Numbered from the stretch's first letter, positions 18,996-28,865 are shown. The stretch: DNA of 64,000 nucleotides from DATCHW01 sp963806045 (GCA_963806045.1 CAWDWP010000017.1:62001-126000), one strand, 5' to 3'. The notes: a model not told the origin generated them from the sequence alone. Numbers and translations: made by a program.

Positions 18996-20333
18996 TTAAT
19001 AATGAGTTGTTGAATCCCAGACTACTTTACTTTTCGTTTGTCTGTAAACTTTTAAAGACCTGAGAACGGCAAAGAAATTAACAAAAGTATCTACCACTAA
19101 TCGTACCATGCTAAAGAATCCAAATCTAAAACCATACCAATTATACGTGAAAGCGAACCGATGCACAGTTCTTGATACCATAAAAAACAGATTAGCTACA
19201 ATCAAATACCATAAAACAGAGCTGGAATTTATTACAAAATCTACATCGACTATCTTAAATACATTACATACAACTACAAACAATATATAGAGGAATATAG
19301 CATTTGATAAAAATGCTCCAAAAATACTAAACAGAGGTTTCCTGTCCCTGAACATGAAATATTTTGCAGTCAGATCGCCTTTCCATTTGTGGGCTTTCCA
19401 GTTCTGAAGGCATATTCCGGCAATCCATCTGGAACGTTGTTTAACTGACGGCCAGAATCTATTCGGGAAAAATTCAGCGGTGGATATCCTGGTTGATTCA
19501 TTATGGCTGTCAAGCATTACGTTGAAGAATCCCATTTTCAATCCAAGCTGATGAAATCTGAAACCGAGTTCATAATCCTCGGTCAAATTTTCATCGTTGA
19601 AAATTCCTTCGGTCTTTTTACTTGGATAAATTACCAGCGGATAAGGTAGAGTAATTTCATCTACATTAATTGATTCTGTTTCGAGACCGGGTAATTCTAA
19701 ACTATTATCATTTTCAATCTTTTCTAAACGTTCTTTTGTCTCATTGCCAATTAATTTATTAGGTTCAGAACTTTCCTTTGAAGCAGATATTTCATCTAAG
19801 TTTTTTAAACTGTGTTTTAACTCCTCAATTATCCTATTTGTATATTTCAATTTTTCCCGGATTATGTTATCCTCTTCATAATCCTTTGTCATCTTTTCAT
19901 CCCTGTTATTTGGGCCGTTATCTTCCAAAGAGACAAAAAAAGAATTTATAATTTTATTATAAAGTTTTTCAGTTCCATCCAACTCAGGTTCAATATTTTC
20001 ACCGTTTGAATTTTCATCACTTTCGAGTTTCTCAGCTATTCCACTTATGCTTATTATGCTATTTTCGACACTCAGCATTTTTTTATAGTTCTCTGACTCA
20101 GGATCAAATTTTTCACCGGATAGTTTATCTATCTGCTTTTTAATTCTTAAAAGTTTGTCTTCCACGTCATTTGCAGTATCATCGTCCATTCCGGAAAGAA
20201 TTGAGGAGAGTTTTTTCTCATATAATTTTCTAATTCTATCTTCAATTTCAAGAATTTTTGTTTCATATAAGGTTTCGGCATGAATAAGTTTTTCGCTTGG
20301 TGTGTTATTCTGTGTTTCGTACATTGTGTTCAT
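18996..20333 (-). CDS. NfrB-like glycosyltransferase, C-terminal half with coiled-coil N-terminus
   Basis: 445 residues. Residues 1-215 are highly charged, Glu/Lys/Asn-rich and probably coiled coil. From about 228 it resumes the GT2/NfrB fold: ENLTEDYELGFRF (249-261) with the catalytic TED, KQRSRWIAGI (298-307) with the QxxRW-type motif, then about four membrane segments and the ending KVVWDSTTHY. That ending resembles the point where E. coli NfrB passes into its c-di-GMP-binding MshEN domain, which is absent here. The nucleotide-binding half is in the preceding gene (20361-21860), 27 bases upstream. Both genes together would make one catalytic unit at the inner membrane. NfrB assignment is from motif recognition. 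Confidence 0.65.
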   Translation of the reverse strand: MNTMYETQNNTPSEKLIHAETLYETKILEIEDRIRKLYEKKLSSILSGMDDDTANDVEDKLLRIKKQIDKLSGEKFDPESENYKKMLSVENSIISISGIAEKLESDENSNGENIEPELDGTEKLYNKIINSFFVSLEDNGPNNRDEKMTKDYEEDNIIREKLKYTNRIIEELKHSLKNLDEISASKESSEPNKLIGNETKERLEKIENDNSLELPGLETESINVDEITLPYPLVIYPSKKTEGIFNDENLTEDYELGFRFHQLGLKMGFFNVMLDSHNESTRISTAEFFPNRFWPSVKQRSRWIAGICLQNWKAHKWKGDLTAKYFMFRDRKPLFSIFGAFLSNAIFLYILFVVVCNVFKIVDVDFVINSSSVLWYLIVANLFFMVSRTVHRFAFTYNWYGFRFGFFSMVRLVVDTFVNFFAVLRSLKVYRQTKSKVVWDSTTHY

Positions 20334-20360
20334 CTGGTTTAATTAATTTATTATGGAAAT

Positions 20361-21860
20361 CTATTTCTGAAATATTTCACTTACCTTTTTTGTGTGATTT
20401 TGATCTTCTTCTAAATTTTTATTGCTGCCGGCTTTAATTTTAAACAATGTTTTATCGGTTTTCTTTGAATCACCGATAATACCGTTAATATTATTTAAAG
20501 GTGTCTGCAATAGAATTGAATTTATATGGTCGTTTGTTTCATTAGTTGAACTCCAGGTTGATGGCTGTACACCAAATTTACCGTCTTCAATAGGTAAATA
20601 AATTTCATAGTTGTTTTTGTCAAATTTGCCGCTTTGAACAGGTACAAATACCACATTATAGTTTTTGTCAGTATAAATATAACCTTTGTTTTCAATCACC
20701 GGAAATTTTGTAGTTAATGTAGTTTGATAAGCATAATTAGGTTCATAAGTGCAATAGTCGGAAAATTTGTCATCTCCGGCATAAACATTTTCGAAGAAAA
20801 TGCTTTTCCCATTTTTTATACCAATCATTGAATTATCTTTATTTTCAGTACTTCCCGTATAAACCAAAAATCCGATTCCCAAAAGAGCAAACGAGGTAAA
20901 TGCTGTAGTATAGCGTCTTATTACACCTTTTGTCGGTGTTTTATATTTCTTATTTGTTTTTATTAAACTTGCGAAAGGGTCATCAAGATAACTTGTGTTA
21001 TTTGCATGGAGCGGAACTGAGACGATTTCTTCGTTATTCCTAAAATAATCTTCAGTAAGTTCTATCTTTCGACCGTTCAGATCCAAATATTCATCTCTGA
21101 ATAGTTCCTCGAAAGGTTTAGCACCACTTTTTATTTTATTGTAATACATTTCCAGATAATATATTGCTTTCCTGTGAAATCCCATTCCGGTTCCTGAAAA
21201 TGGAATGAATGTCCCCATTCCCTGTCTAACAACCATATCCTTTGTATGAATTTCGGCAAAAGCATCGCAATATGTTCTGTGGTAAATATTTCCATGTTTG
21301 CTTTTTATCGGAATAACAGGAATTTGGATACCGTGATACCCTTTATATCCGATAAGGTAATTATATAATCGCATAGAATAAGGATGTATGAAATCCTCAG
21401 CATCGTGTACTATTAAAATCTCAAACTCTCCATATATTTTTTCATATTCACACAGACCTGTGTATAAACTGTTCAGGTTATCAGCTTTTGTGGTAGGTCC
21501 ATTTTGAGGATTTATGCATGCAATAACTCTGGAATCTTTTAATGATATCTCTTTTACTGCATTAATTGTTTTGGTATCATTTGGATAAACACCTACAAAT
21601 ATTTTGAAATTTTTATATTTGATATTTTGCACTGCATAACTTAAGGTCCTGCCTATGACTCCCGATTCGTTCCATGCTCCTAAAAATATTGCAATCGGTT
21701 TTTCCGGTTTATCATGCATTGCTGAAAAATCAGGTAATTTACTTTTGTGTCTGCCTTTTAAAAGCCAGTACAATAAATCAAGATAGAGATCATCAATACC
21801 GCTTATTATGAGTAAAATCGCTGTCGTCCATAAAATTACTGAAAGTATTTCATTAATCAT
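20361..21860 (-). CDS. NfrB-like glycosyltransferase, N-terminal half
   Basis: 499 residues. One or two N-terminal membrane segments (1-35) lead into a GT-A domain: FLGAWNESGVIG, VYPNDTKT, then VHDAEDFIHP (151-160) as the DxD-like site, and FSGTGMGFHR (221-230) as the acceptor region. This order follows NfrB of the phage N4 receptor. Instead of passing to the QxxRW half it continues with KIELTEDYFRNNEE (265-278), a single predicted membrane helix (317-336) and about 160 residues of unrecognised, probably periplasmic sequence. The next gene carries the missing half. It overlaps the upstream NfrA-like gene by ATGA (21857-21860), indicating translational coupling. Confidence 0.65.
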   Translation of the reverse strand: MINEILSVILWTTAILLIISGIDDLYLDLLYWLLKGRHKSKLPDFSAMHDKPEKPIAIFLGAWNESGVIGRTLSYAVQNIKYKNFKIFVGVYPNDTKTINAVKEISLKDSRVIACINPQNGPTTKADNLNSLYTGLCEYEKIYGEFEILIVHDAEDFIHPYSMRLYNYLIGYKGYHGIQIPVIPIKSKHGNIYHRTYCDAFAEIHTKDMVVRQGMGTFIPFSGTGMGFHRKAIYYLEMYYNKIKSGAKPFEELFRDEYLDLNGRKIELTEDYFRNNEEIVSVPLHANNTSYLDDPFASLIKTNKKYKTPTKGVIRRYTTAFTSFALLGIGFLVYTGSTENKDNSMIGIKNGKSIFFENVYAGDDKFSDYCTYEPNYAYQTTLTTKFPVIENKGYIYTDKNYNVVFVPVQSGKFDKNNYEIYLPIEDGKFGVQPSTWSSTNETNDHINSILLQTPLNNINGIIGDSKKTDKTLFKIKAGSNKNLEEDQNHTKKVSEIFQK

Positions 21861-22457
21861 AGTTTTGTGTTAAAGTTTAAAAGGAATCCGGCTTTGATTT
21901 GAAAAGTATTCCTTAATTTGCCTTGTAAGAATTGTCCGCCGGGTCCTAATAAGAAAGTCTTATTTGTAGCTTCAAGAAATATTACGGGAAACTTCGCCAG
22001 ATCGGGTTTAAAGTTTACCCCGATTCCAATTTCGCCATAGTTATTATAGTCAAGTTGTTTAGTGTCTGCAAGTACCAGCTGGCTAAGATAAAATTCAAAA
22101 TATGAATATCCTCCGGACATTGCCCTGAAGACCTCTTTTGTAAGTAATTGTCCGAATAAATTACGGAACTTATAATCATATAATCCCATAGAGAATACAT
22201 CTAAATAAAAATTATTTGATTTAGATTTCTCCGAACCAAGATAAATTGCCGGATTTCCTATTCTCGTACCGGCAAACAGAATCGGTTTAAAATTGAAACT
22301 GTTCTTATTAAAATCTACTTCCCTGACATAGCCGGTTCTTAGTTCGAACCCTAAATTATCGGAAAACATGTAACTAAAAAAACCGCCGGTTTCGTAATAT
22401 CTGTCATTGTATATAGTACCGGTTTTTGAGCGGGAGTCCATATTTACAGTCGGCATA
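21857..22457 (-). CDS. NfrA-like outer-membrane protein, C-terminal piece
   Basis: About 199 residues rich in alternating Tyr/Phe strands (YYETGGFFSYMF, FELRTGYV, IGIGVNFKPDL, FQIKAGFLLNF), as expected for an outer-membrane barrel or the C-terminal domain of NfrA. It follows the 22404-22835 TPR piece after a probable one-base insertion in the TTTT run at about 22457-22460; dropping one T joins NSSTGF to MPTVNMDSRS. It overlaps the start of the NfrB-like gene by four bases. Confidence 0.55.
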
Positions 22458-22835
22458 AAATCCCGTGCTCGAATTTTTAGAAAGTCTGAAATTTAAATGC
22501 CCGATTAAGCTCGAAATGTAATTCTGGAAATAGGAATCGTAAACATTATAAAAGTATACACTGGCGGATTGAGAAGAATTCTTAACAACCAAATCATTCA
22601 TATAATATCTTGAACGGGCGGCGTTATCAACTTCATCAGAGTTTTTAGAATTGTTATAAACATAATCAAAACAATCGAGTGACTTTTTATACATTCCAAG
22701 TTTATCATATAGATAACCAAGCTGAAGATATACTTTTGTATCTTCGGGATGTTTTGATTTGTAATTTTCAAAAATTTCAACTGCTTTATTATATTCACCC
22801 TGATTTATATAATTATATCCTTTATTAAGGATCAT
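22404..22835 (-). CDS. NfrA-like protein, middle TPR piece
   Basis: 143 residues with at least one clear TPR (NKGYNYINQGEYNKAVEIF ... VYLQLGYLYDKLGMYKKSL) and then VYFYNVYDSYFQNY, where the barrel-like part starts. It overlaps the upstream piece (22825-23256) by 11 bases. Either these are three coupled genes or, more likely, one NfrA-like gene with single-base breaks at about 22828 and 22458. Confidence 0.55.
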   Translation of the reverse strand: MILNKGYNYINQGEYNKAVEIFENYKSKHPEDTKVYLQLGYLYDKLGMYKKSLDCFDYVYNNSKNSDEVDNAARSRYYMNDLVVKNSSQSASVYFYNVYDSYFQNYISSLIGHLNFRLSKNSSTGFYADCKYGLPLKNRYYIQ

Positions 22836-23256
22836 CTAAATCACCTTTGTTATTAAAATCCGAATTCACACTCTGTTTAAGATTTTCTATAGTGCTTGAT
22901 GTTTGGTTGCCTTTTTTCAAGTGACTCAATTCATTGTTTGCAAGTATAATTTCTTCCCGGTCAGAAGAATTTGAAGCGACATGATTAAAAAGTTCGGTTG
23001 CTTTTTCAATATTCCCTATTTTTTTATATGCATAGGCTAACTGAAGATTGATCTGCATATCCCCGGGATATTGTTTAATATGATCTTCAAAAATCGGAAT
23101 TGCATCATTAGTCCTTCCGTTATTAAGATAGTTAAAAGCAATTTCCAGGTTCGTGTCGTATTCCTGTGCTGCCGAGAATGCGGGAACAAGTAATACTATT
23201 GACAGAATGGTAAAAATTACCCTGATCCTCATTGCTTTTGATATTCTATTTTTCAT
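22825..23256 (-). CDS. NfrA-like protein, N-terminal piece with signal peptide and TPR
   Basis: The start at 23256 (MKNRISKAMRIRV) is chosen because a signal peptide follows directly (VIFTILSIVLLVPAFSAAQ); the frame is open further upstream but would bury that signal. One TPR unit (IAFNYLNNGRTNDAIPIFEDHIKQ ... LQLAYAYKKIG, written here in parts) resembles the unit in the next piece. NfrA of E. coli is also a TPR protein in the outer membrane and works with NfrB and WecB. Confidence 0.55.
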   Translation of the reverse strand: MKNRISKAMRIRVIFTILSIVLLVPAFSAAQEYDTNLEIAFNYLNNGRTNDAIPIFEDHIKQYPGDMQINLQLAYAYKKIGNIEKATELFNHVASNSSDREEIILANNELSHLKKGNQTSSTIENLKQSVNSDFNNKGDLDDP

Positions 23257-23284
23257 TTTAAAATTTTTCTTGTTTTTAGATTGA

Positions 23285-23845
23285 TTATTCCGATATTCCA
23301 AGTATTCTTTCGGAATTTTTTTGAACGAGTTCAGAAAAGATTTTTCTATATTGCGGCATTGCAATTCTTGGAGTCCAGAATGAATTGTACAGCCCCCATC
23401 TTGCTAAAGTTATGCCATTTTCTTTCAATACATCCTCATAATTTATTTGTTTTCTGAGGTCATGAGGGTCTTTTCTATAAGTTATTTCACAATGAATTTT
23501 TGTGAATTCTTCGAGTGAACATGGCTCTTTTTCAAAATATTTACGCTCGAGCGCAGATTCATATAATGGCATAAATAAGGATGTTGTTCTTCCTTTATCA
23601 GCCGGGTCTCTCATTCTTTCACTCCAGCCTTGATTGGCTTTTTTCCAGTCTGCTTCCGAAATTCCCTCTTTTTTAATGATTTTCAATATTTCTGATTCAT
23701 CTTCGCCCGCTTCAATAGTCTTTACCAGAAGTTCGGCATATCTTTCGAGAGTAATTCCGCTTATTGCTTCCATTATTAGTTCTTGAATATGTTTAGAATT
23801 TTTTTCTCCATAAAACTCAGACTCGTTGTATTTTTCTGTTATCAT
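23285..23845 (-). CDS. Unrecognised 186-residue soluble protein with internal repeat
   Basis: No signal peptide or membrane segment. It has an internal repeat of the form G-I-S/T-x3-W-x3-N-x2-W-S/T-x-R: GISEADWKKANQGWSERM and GITLARWGLYNSFWTPRI, with a more distant third copy GITLERYAELL. Mostly helical by composition. It is the first gene of the minus-strand exopolysaccharide-like cluster, about 29 bases before the NfrA-like start, so it may belong to that operon. Function unknown. Confidence 0.6.
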   Translation of the reverse strand: MITEKYNESEFYGEKNSKHIQELIMEAISGITLERYAELLVKTIEAGEDESEILKIIKKEGISEADWKKANQGWSERMRDPADKGRTTSLFMPLYESALERKYFEKEPCSLEEFTKIHCEITYRKDPHDLRKQINYEDVLKENGITLARWGLYNSFWTPRIAMPQYRKIFSELVQKNSERILGISE

Positions 23846-24154
23846 AACTCTTCCTTAGATTGTATTTCAAGTTGTGTAAGCATTAATTTATTGTAAAAAT
23901 ATATATATTGCTCAACGTGTCAAATAAGATTTCAAAATCAGGCGGTATTTAAGAATAAGCGGTTTGTATAAGGAATGAATGCAAGGATAAACATTAGTAT
24001 TAAACTCAGAGACAGGAATGAGTTTTCGAAATATATTAAATTTCTGTTTTCAATTTGAACAGATATCAGGACACAAATACGTAAATGTAATTTCCATGAA
24101 CCAATTTTAAAAATTAATTGTTAATAGCATTAACATTAACATATACTTCTTCCG
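23846..24154. other. Divergent promoter region, nothing specific seen
   Basis: 309 AT-rich bases between the divergent exopolysaccharide-like cluster and the sensor kinase. It must hold both promoters. No clear dyad, sigma-54 element or hairpin was found. Confidence 0.4.
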
Positions 24155-25517
24155 GTGATATTTAACAGGAAAAATATTTACTATTTAATTTGTGTCTTAA
24201 TTTTCCTTACTCCTTTTAATTTAATAGCACAAAATTATAATGCAGAGTCTGTAAATTATTCTGTCGAAAATGGATTATCCAATAACACAATTAATTGTAT
24301 TCTGCAGGATAGCAAAGGATTTTTATGGATAGGGACCAATAACGGACTTAATAAATTTGATGGTTATAAATTTACTAGCTATCATTCCATTCCCAGGGAT
24401 AGTTCAACTTTATCCAACGATATAATTACATCCTTGGCTGAAGATTCTAACGGAATTCTCTGGATTGCGACTAAAGACGGAGGAGTTAATAAATTTGACC
24501 GTAGCACCGAACATTTTCTTAGTTATAAGAAAAAGCCGACAGATGAAAATTCTATAAGTGAAAATTCTATAAATTCAATTTGCAGCGATGAATTCGGGAA
24601 TATATGGATAGGCACAAACAACGAAGGACTCAATAAACATGAGAAAAATAATCAAAATTTCATATCTTACAGAAATGACAAATCAAATCCAAATTCCCTT
24701 TGCTCAAACAGCATTAAAAATATAATTTACCTGGGAAATTCGAGGCTTTTGTTAGGCACTATTGATGGTTTATGCTTGTTTGATTTTAAAAATAATATTT
24801 TTAAGAATTATAAGCATTCAGAAACAGATAATAACAGTCTGCACAACAACAATGTGTGCGCAATATTTGAAGATTTATATAAACAGATCTGGGTCGCATC
24901 TTCAAATCTCGGTTTTCAAAGATTTGATGTTGCAACCGGTAAATTCACGACATATGATATTCCTCTTTTTATAATTCAATCGTCAAGACCGGATTTCGTT
25001 AATTGCATTACTGAAGATAAAAAAGGTAAATTATTATTATCTTTTTCGTCGGGAAACGAAATTTTACGTTTTAACGAACGAAACAATGAATTTGATTTTA
25101 TTAAAAGTAATTTTTTAGGAGTTGATACATATTCCGAAAGAAAAATTAATTTAATTTTTTTAGACCGCACAAATGTATTATGGTCAGGAACGAAAATTTT
25201 TGGCTTGGACAAAATCAACCTTAATAAAAACAAATTTAATTTTTACAATATTGGTTATGATTCTCCTCAACTTGGAATTTCAAGGCAAATTTGGTCGGTC
25301 TACTGTGATACAGATAATAATATCTGGCTTGGTACAATTGACGGTTTGAAATTGTTCAACAGACTAAACGGAACATCAAAAACTTTCAGTGATATTCCCG
25401 GGAATTTTTCCACTGCCAACGAAAAAAATGTGAGTTCAGTTATACGTGATAAAGAGGGCTTTTTATGGGTCGGAACCTGGGGGGGAGGATTAAATAAATT
25501 CGACATAAAAAAAGGAG
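24155..25517 (+). CDS. Sensor kinase, N-terminal propeller part (frame broken near 25516)
   Basis: First piece of a large one-protein sensor. A GTG start at 24155 gives a signal peptide ending in FNLIAQ. Then come Reg_prop propeller blades, each with a W-I-G-T or W-I-A-T core: GFLWIGTNNGLNKFDGY, GILWIATKDGGVNKFD, GNIWIGTNNEGLNKHE, NIWLGTIDGLKLF and FLWVGTWGGGLNKFD. The frame stops at 25528 after 'KKGAIY'. Removing one G near 25516 gives KKGQFTNLTCTG and joins it to the kinase part. The propeller faces the periplasm and probably senses a polysaccharide or other extracellular ligand, as in Bacteroidetes relatives. Confidence 0.8.
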
Positions 25518-27851
25518 CAATTTACTAACTTGACTTGTACCGGTAAAAATGATAATTGCATAAGTTCAAATTTTATCAGGACATTATATGAAGACAGGGA
25601 AGGATTGTTATGGATTGGAACCGGTGATGCAGGGATTACGACTTATAATAAGAAAAAAAATGAGTTTAGTACTTTCCTTATAGAAATTAATGATACAAAT
25701 TCATTAAGAATTAATGACATTTCTCAAATTTATGAGGATAAATATGGTGAAATATGGATTGGCACATGGGCGGGAGGGATAATAAAATACAATAAAGCAA
25801 CCGGGGAGTTTACCAGGTTCAGATATGATGCGAGCAATAGTGGAAGTATTATTTCTGATCTCATTCTCTCGATATGTGAGGACCATAAAGGAGACTTGTG
25901 GATTGGCACATCAAACGGACTCGAAAAGTATAATAGAAATTCGAACAATTTTTCCCACTTTCTAATAATTGACGGGTTACCCGATGAAACTATCAATTCC
26001 ATTCTTGTTGATGACAAGGATAATTTATGGTTAGCGACAAACTACGGGTTATCCAAATTTAGTACCAAGTCATTGACTTTCAGAAATTTTTACTCGTATG
26101 ATGGATTGCAAAACAAGGAATTCAATCAATCCTGTTGCAAAAGCAAAGATGGTGAATTCTTTTTCTGCGGCAGTAATGGTTTTGATTCTTTTTATCCGGA
26201 TAGTGTTACAGACAGAGAAAATAATTCTACAGTTGCGATAACATCTTTTAAAATATTAAATGAAACAACAAATTCTATCAGGGATATTTCTGACCTTAAT
26301 GAAATAAATCTTTCATACAAAGATAATTCATTCACAATTGAATTTTCACTTCTTGATTATGTAAATCCATATCAGAATCAGTATTCATACCAAATGGTTG
26401 GATTTGAAAAAGACTGGGTTAATTCAAAAAACACCAGATTTGTTAAATACTCAAATCTCGACCCGGGTGAATATACTTTCTTTGTCAAAGCGGCGAACGA
26501 TGATAAAGTCTGGACGAAGCCTATATCATTAAAAATTATTATAACCCCATCATTCTGGAAATCAAAGTGGTTCTATTTGATTTTATCATCAATAACAATT
26601 TTTGTTATAATAATAGTCTCCAGAGAATTTTCGAAATATGATAAACGGGATAAAATATTAAAAATAGATATAAACCGGAGGAATTCCGAACTTGAAAAAA
26701 CGAACCTGAATCTTCAGAAAGAATTCATGGAACGCCAAAGGATTGAAGAATCTTTGCGGAATTCTGAAATGGAATATCGACTGCTTGTTGAAAATGCAAA
26801 CGAAGCTATTATAGTCATGAAGGATGATAAAATAATTTTTACTAATTCGAAAACAAATGAAATCATTGATGTTCCATTGGAAGGCTTATCTACCGAATCG
26901 ATTTTCAACTATATTCATCCGGAAGACAAAGAAAAAATTATCGATATTTATGAAAGAAGAAAACAAAATGAATATGCTCCGGATCATTACTCAACACGAG
27001 TATTGAGAAAAGACACAAAGCCCATGTATATAGATATTAAACGTGTAAACGTACAGTGGAAAGGTAAACCTGCTACATTATTTTTTATAAACGATATAAC
27101 GGACAGGAAACGAGCTGAAGATGAAATCAAAAAAGCCCTGGAAAAAGAAAAGGAATTGAGTGAACTTCGCTCAAGATTTATTTCCATGACCTCACACGAA
27201 TTCAGAACGCCTTTGACTTCAATATATACCTCGTCTGAGCTGCTGGACAAATACAACGATGAATTATCCGATTCCCAAAGAAGAAAAAGTTTACTGCGGA
27301 TTCAGAAAAATGTTCAGCAAATGACACGGCTATTAAACGAAGTCCTGATTCTTGGAAGATCGGATTCGGGTATGCTGAAATTGAAACTGGAACCGGTAGA
27401 TATTAATCAGTTATGCGCTGAACTTATTGAAGAGTTTCATTCTTATATTATTTATCAAACCAAACAAAAATTAGTGCTCGATATTGAAGAATCAACCGGC
27501 AGAGTATTGCTGGATTACAGTTTAATAAAACAATCACTTGAAAATCTGATATCAAATGCTGTTAAGTATTCAGGAGCAGAAAGTAAAGTTACATTCAAAG
27601 TTAATTACTCCAACAGATTTATAACATTCAGAATAAAAGATGAAGGGATAGGAATTCCCCCTGAAGATATTGATAATTTGTTTGAACCTTTTTTCAGAGC
27701 CAGAAATATAGGTAACATATCAGGCTCGGGTTTGGGATTAGCAATAGTAAAAAGAGGAGTTGAACTTCACGAAGGGAGAATCAACGTTGTCAGTAAAGTT
27801 GGTGAAGGCAGTGAATTTATAGTTACGGTACCGCTTATTAAAGTTGTTTAA
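25518..27851 (+). CDS. Sensor kinase, Y_Y_Y, PAS and histidine kinase part
   Basis: Continuation of the 24155 gene, about 775 residues. Further Reg_prop blades (LLWIGTGDAG, EIWIGTWAGG, DLWIGTSNGL) are followed by a Y_Y_Y domain (YSYQMVGFEKDWV ... DPGEYTFFVKA), one membrane helix (about 350-375), a PAS domain (415-535) and HisKA with SMTSHEFRTPLTS, His near residue 555. The ATPase has an N-box (LENLISNAVKY) and glycine boxes DEGIGIPP and GSGLGLAIVKR. Unlike classical hybrid HTCS there is no receiver or AraC domain. The LytTR regulator on the opposite strand overlaps it by four bases at the 3' end and is the likely partner. Confidence 0.85.
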   Translation, partial: QFTNLTCTGKNDNCISSNFIRTLYEDREGLLWIGTGDAGITTYNKKKNEFSTFLIEINDTNSLRINDISQIYEDKYGEIWIGTWAGGIIKYNKATGEFTRFRYDASNSGSIISDLILSICEDHKGDLWIGTSNGLEKYNRNSNNFSHFLIIDGLPDETINSILVDDKDNLWLATNYGLSKFSTKSLTFRNFYSYDGLQNKEFNQSCCKSKDGEFFFCGSNGFDSFYPDSVTDRENNSTVAITSFKILNETTNSIRDISDLNEINLSYKDNSFTIEFSLLDYVNPYQNQYSYQMVGFEKDWVNSKNTRFVKYSNLDPGEYTFFVKAANDDKVWTKPISLKIIITPSFWKSKWFYLILSSITIFVIIIVSREFSKYDKRDKILKIDINRRNSELEKTNLNLQKEFMERQRIEESLRNSEMEYRLLVENANEAIIVMKDDKIIFTNSKTNEIIDVPLEGLSTESIFNYIHPEDKEKIIDIYERRKQNEYAPDHYSTRVLRKDTKPMYIDIKRVNVQWKGKPATLFFINDITDRKRAEDEIKKALEKEKELSELRSRFISMTSHEFRTPLTSIYTSSELLDKYNDELSDSQRRKSLLRIQKNVQQMTRLLNEVLILGRSDSGMLKLKLEPVDINQLCAELIEEFHSYIIYQTKQKLVLDIEESTGRVLLDYSLIKQSLENLISNAVKYSGAESKVTFKVNYSNRFITFRIKDEGIGIPPEDIDNLFEPFFRARNIGNISGSGLGLAIVKRGVELHEGRINVVSKVGEGSEFIVTVPLIKVV

Positions 27852-28624
27852 AAGATTTTTTCACACCTGATTTTAGTGCTATATCTCCTGCTGACAATAA
27901 AAGGCTCTTCAACTTTATCAAGAAACACTCTGTAAGAATAGTCAAACCATTTTTCAAATTTTTTAGCATAATTTAGATTGATTATGGTGGTTTTATGTAT
28001 TCTTATAAAGATATCATCCGGAAGTGAATTTTCCCATTCCTTCAGGAGCTTTCTAACAATAATTTTTTTTCCATCGGTAGTAAACACTTTAGAGTATTTT
28101 TCAAGAGATTCGATATATAAGATAGAGTTTATAACGAGATTATAAGGATGATTTCCTGTCATTACAATTATCCGGGAGTCTTTATCAAATTTTCTTGTTT
28201 CTTTATGCCCATCTCCATTAAAATTATTAGAATTACTGACAGACTCAAGAATTTTCATTTTTTTTTTGAGCCTTAGTTCTATTGAATTTAATAATTCGCT
28301 TGAACTAAACGGCTTGCAAATATAATCATCGGCACCTAAGTGCATTCCGCGCTTTAAATCGGATATTTCAATCCTTGCCGTCATAAATATGAAAGGGATA
28401 ATAGCAGTAATTGGATTTTTACTAAGTTCGTTCAAAACTGCATAACCATCCATAATCGGCATAGCAATATCGCAAATTATAACATCCGGTATAAATTCTC
28501 CGGCAATTTTAATTCCTTTCGCACCATCTTGTGCGGTTTTTACCTCATATCCAACTACTTCTAATAGCTCCTGAGTACTTTCTCTTATAGATTCATCGTC
28601 ATCAATCAGAAGAATTTTCTTCAT
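27848..28624 (-). CDS. Response regulator with LytTR DNA-binding domain
   Basis: 258 residues. The receiver domain (1-120) has IDDD at the acidic pocket, phospho-acceptor Asp in VIICDIAMP, FMTA switch Thr and YICKPF Lys. A linker leads to a LytTR domain (155-258) with ILYIESLEKYSKVFT and FIRIHKTTIINLNY. It is convergent with the sensor kinase and overlaps its 3' end by four bases. Convergent pairs of this kind can share a terminator or produce antisense overlap. The target genes are not known. Confidence 0.85.
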   Translation of the reverse strand: MKKILLIDDDESIRESTQELLEVVGYEVKTAQDGAKGIKIAGEFIPDVIICDIAMPIMDGYAVLNELSKNPITAIIPFIFMTARIEISDLKRGMHLGADDYICKPFSSSELLNSIELRLKKKMKILESVSNSNNFNGDGHKETRKFDKDSRIIVMTGNHPYNLVINSILYIESLEKYSKVFTTDGKKIIVRKLLKEWENSLPDDIFIRIHKTTIINLNYAKKFEKWFDYSYRVFLDKVEEPFIVSRRYSTKIRCEKIF

Positions 28625-28865
28625 TTTGTAAATTAATTTTTTTCATAGTAAAAATATTTTATGGGACTGAAAACAAATATTATTTTGAATACACGGTACT
28701 AATATAACAAATATTTTTCTATAAAAATCCAACTTTCATTAGTATATTTGAATTTCTAAATTATATTTCTATTATAACAGTGATCAGATTAATTCTTACG
28801 ATAAGAATTTCAATTATCTATCAATTAGGAAAGAGAAACATTATTTTATAACTTAATTTTTTTAT

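Noticed and set aside
18996..21860. Simple frameshift in one NfrB gene
   Set aside because: The two halves are separated by about 475 residues of extra sequence, including a membrane helix on the first protein and a coiled coil on the second, so one base change would not make a normal NfrB.
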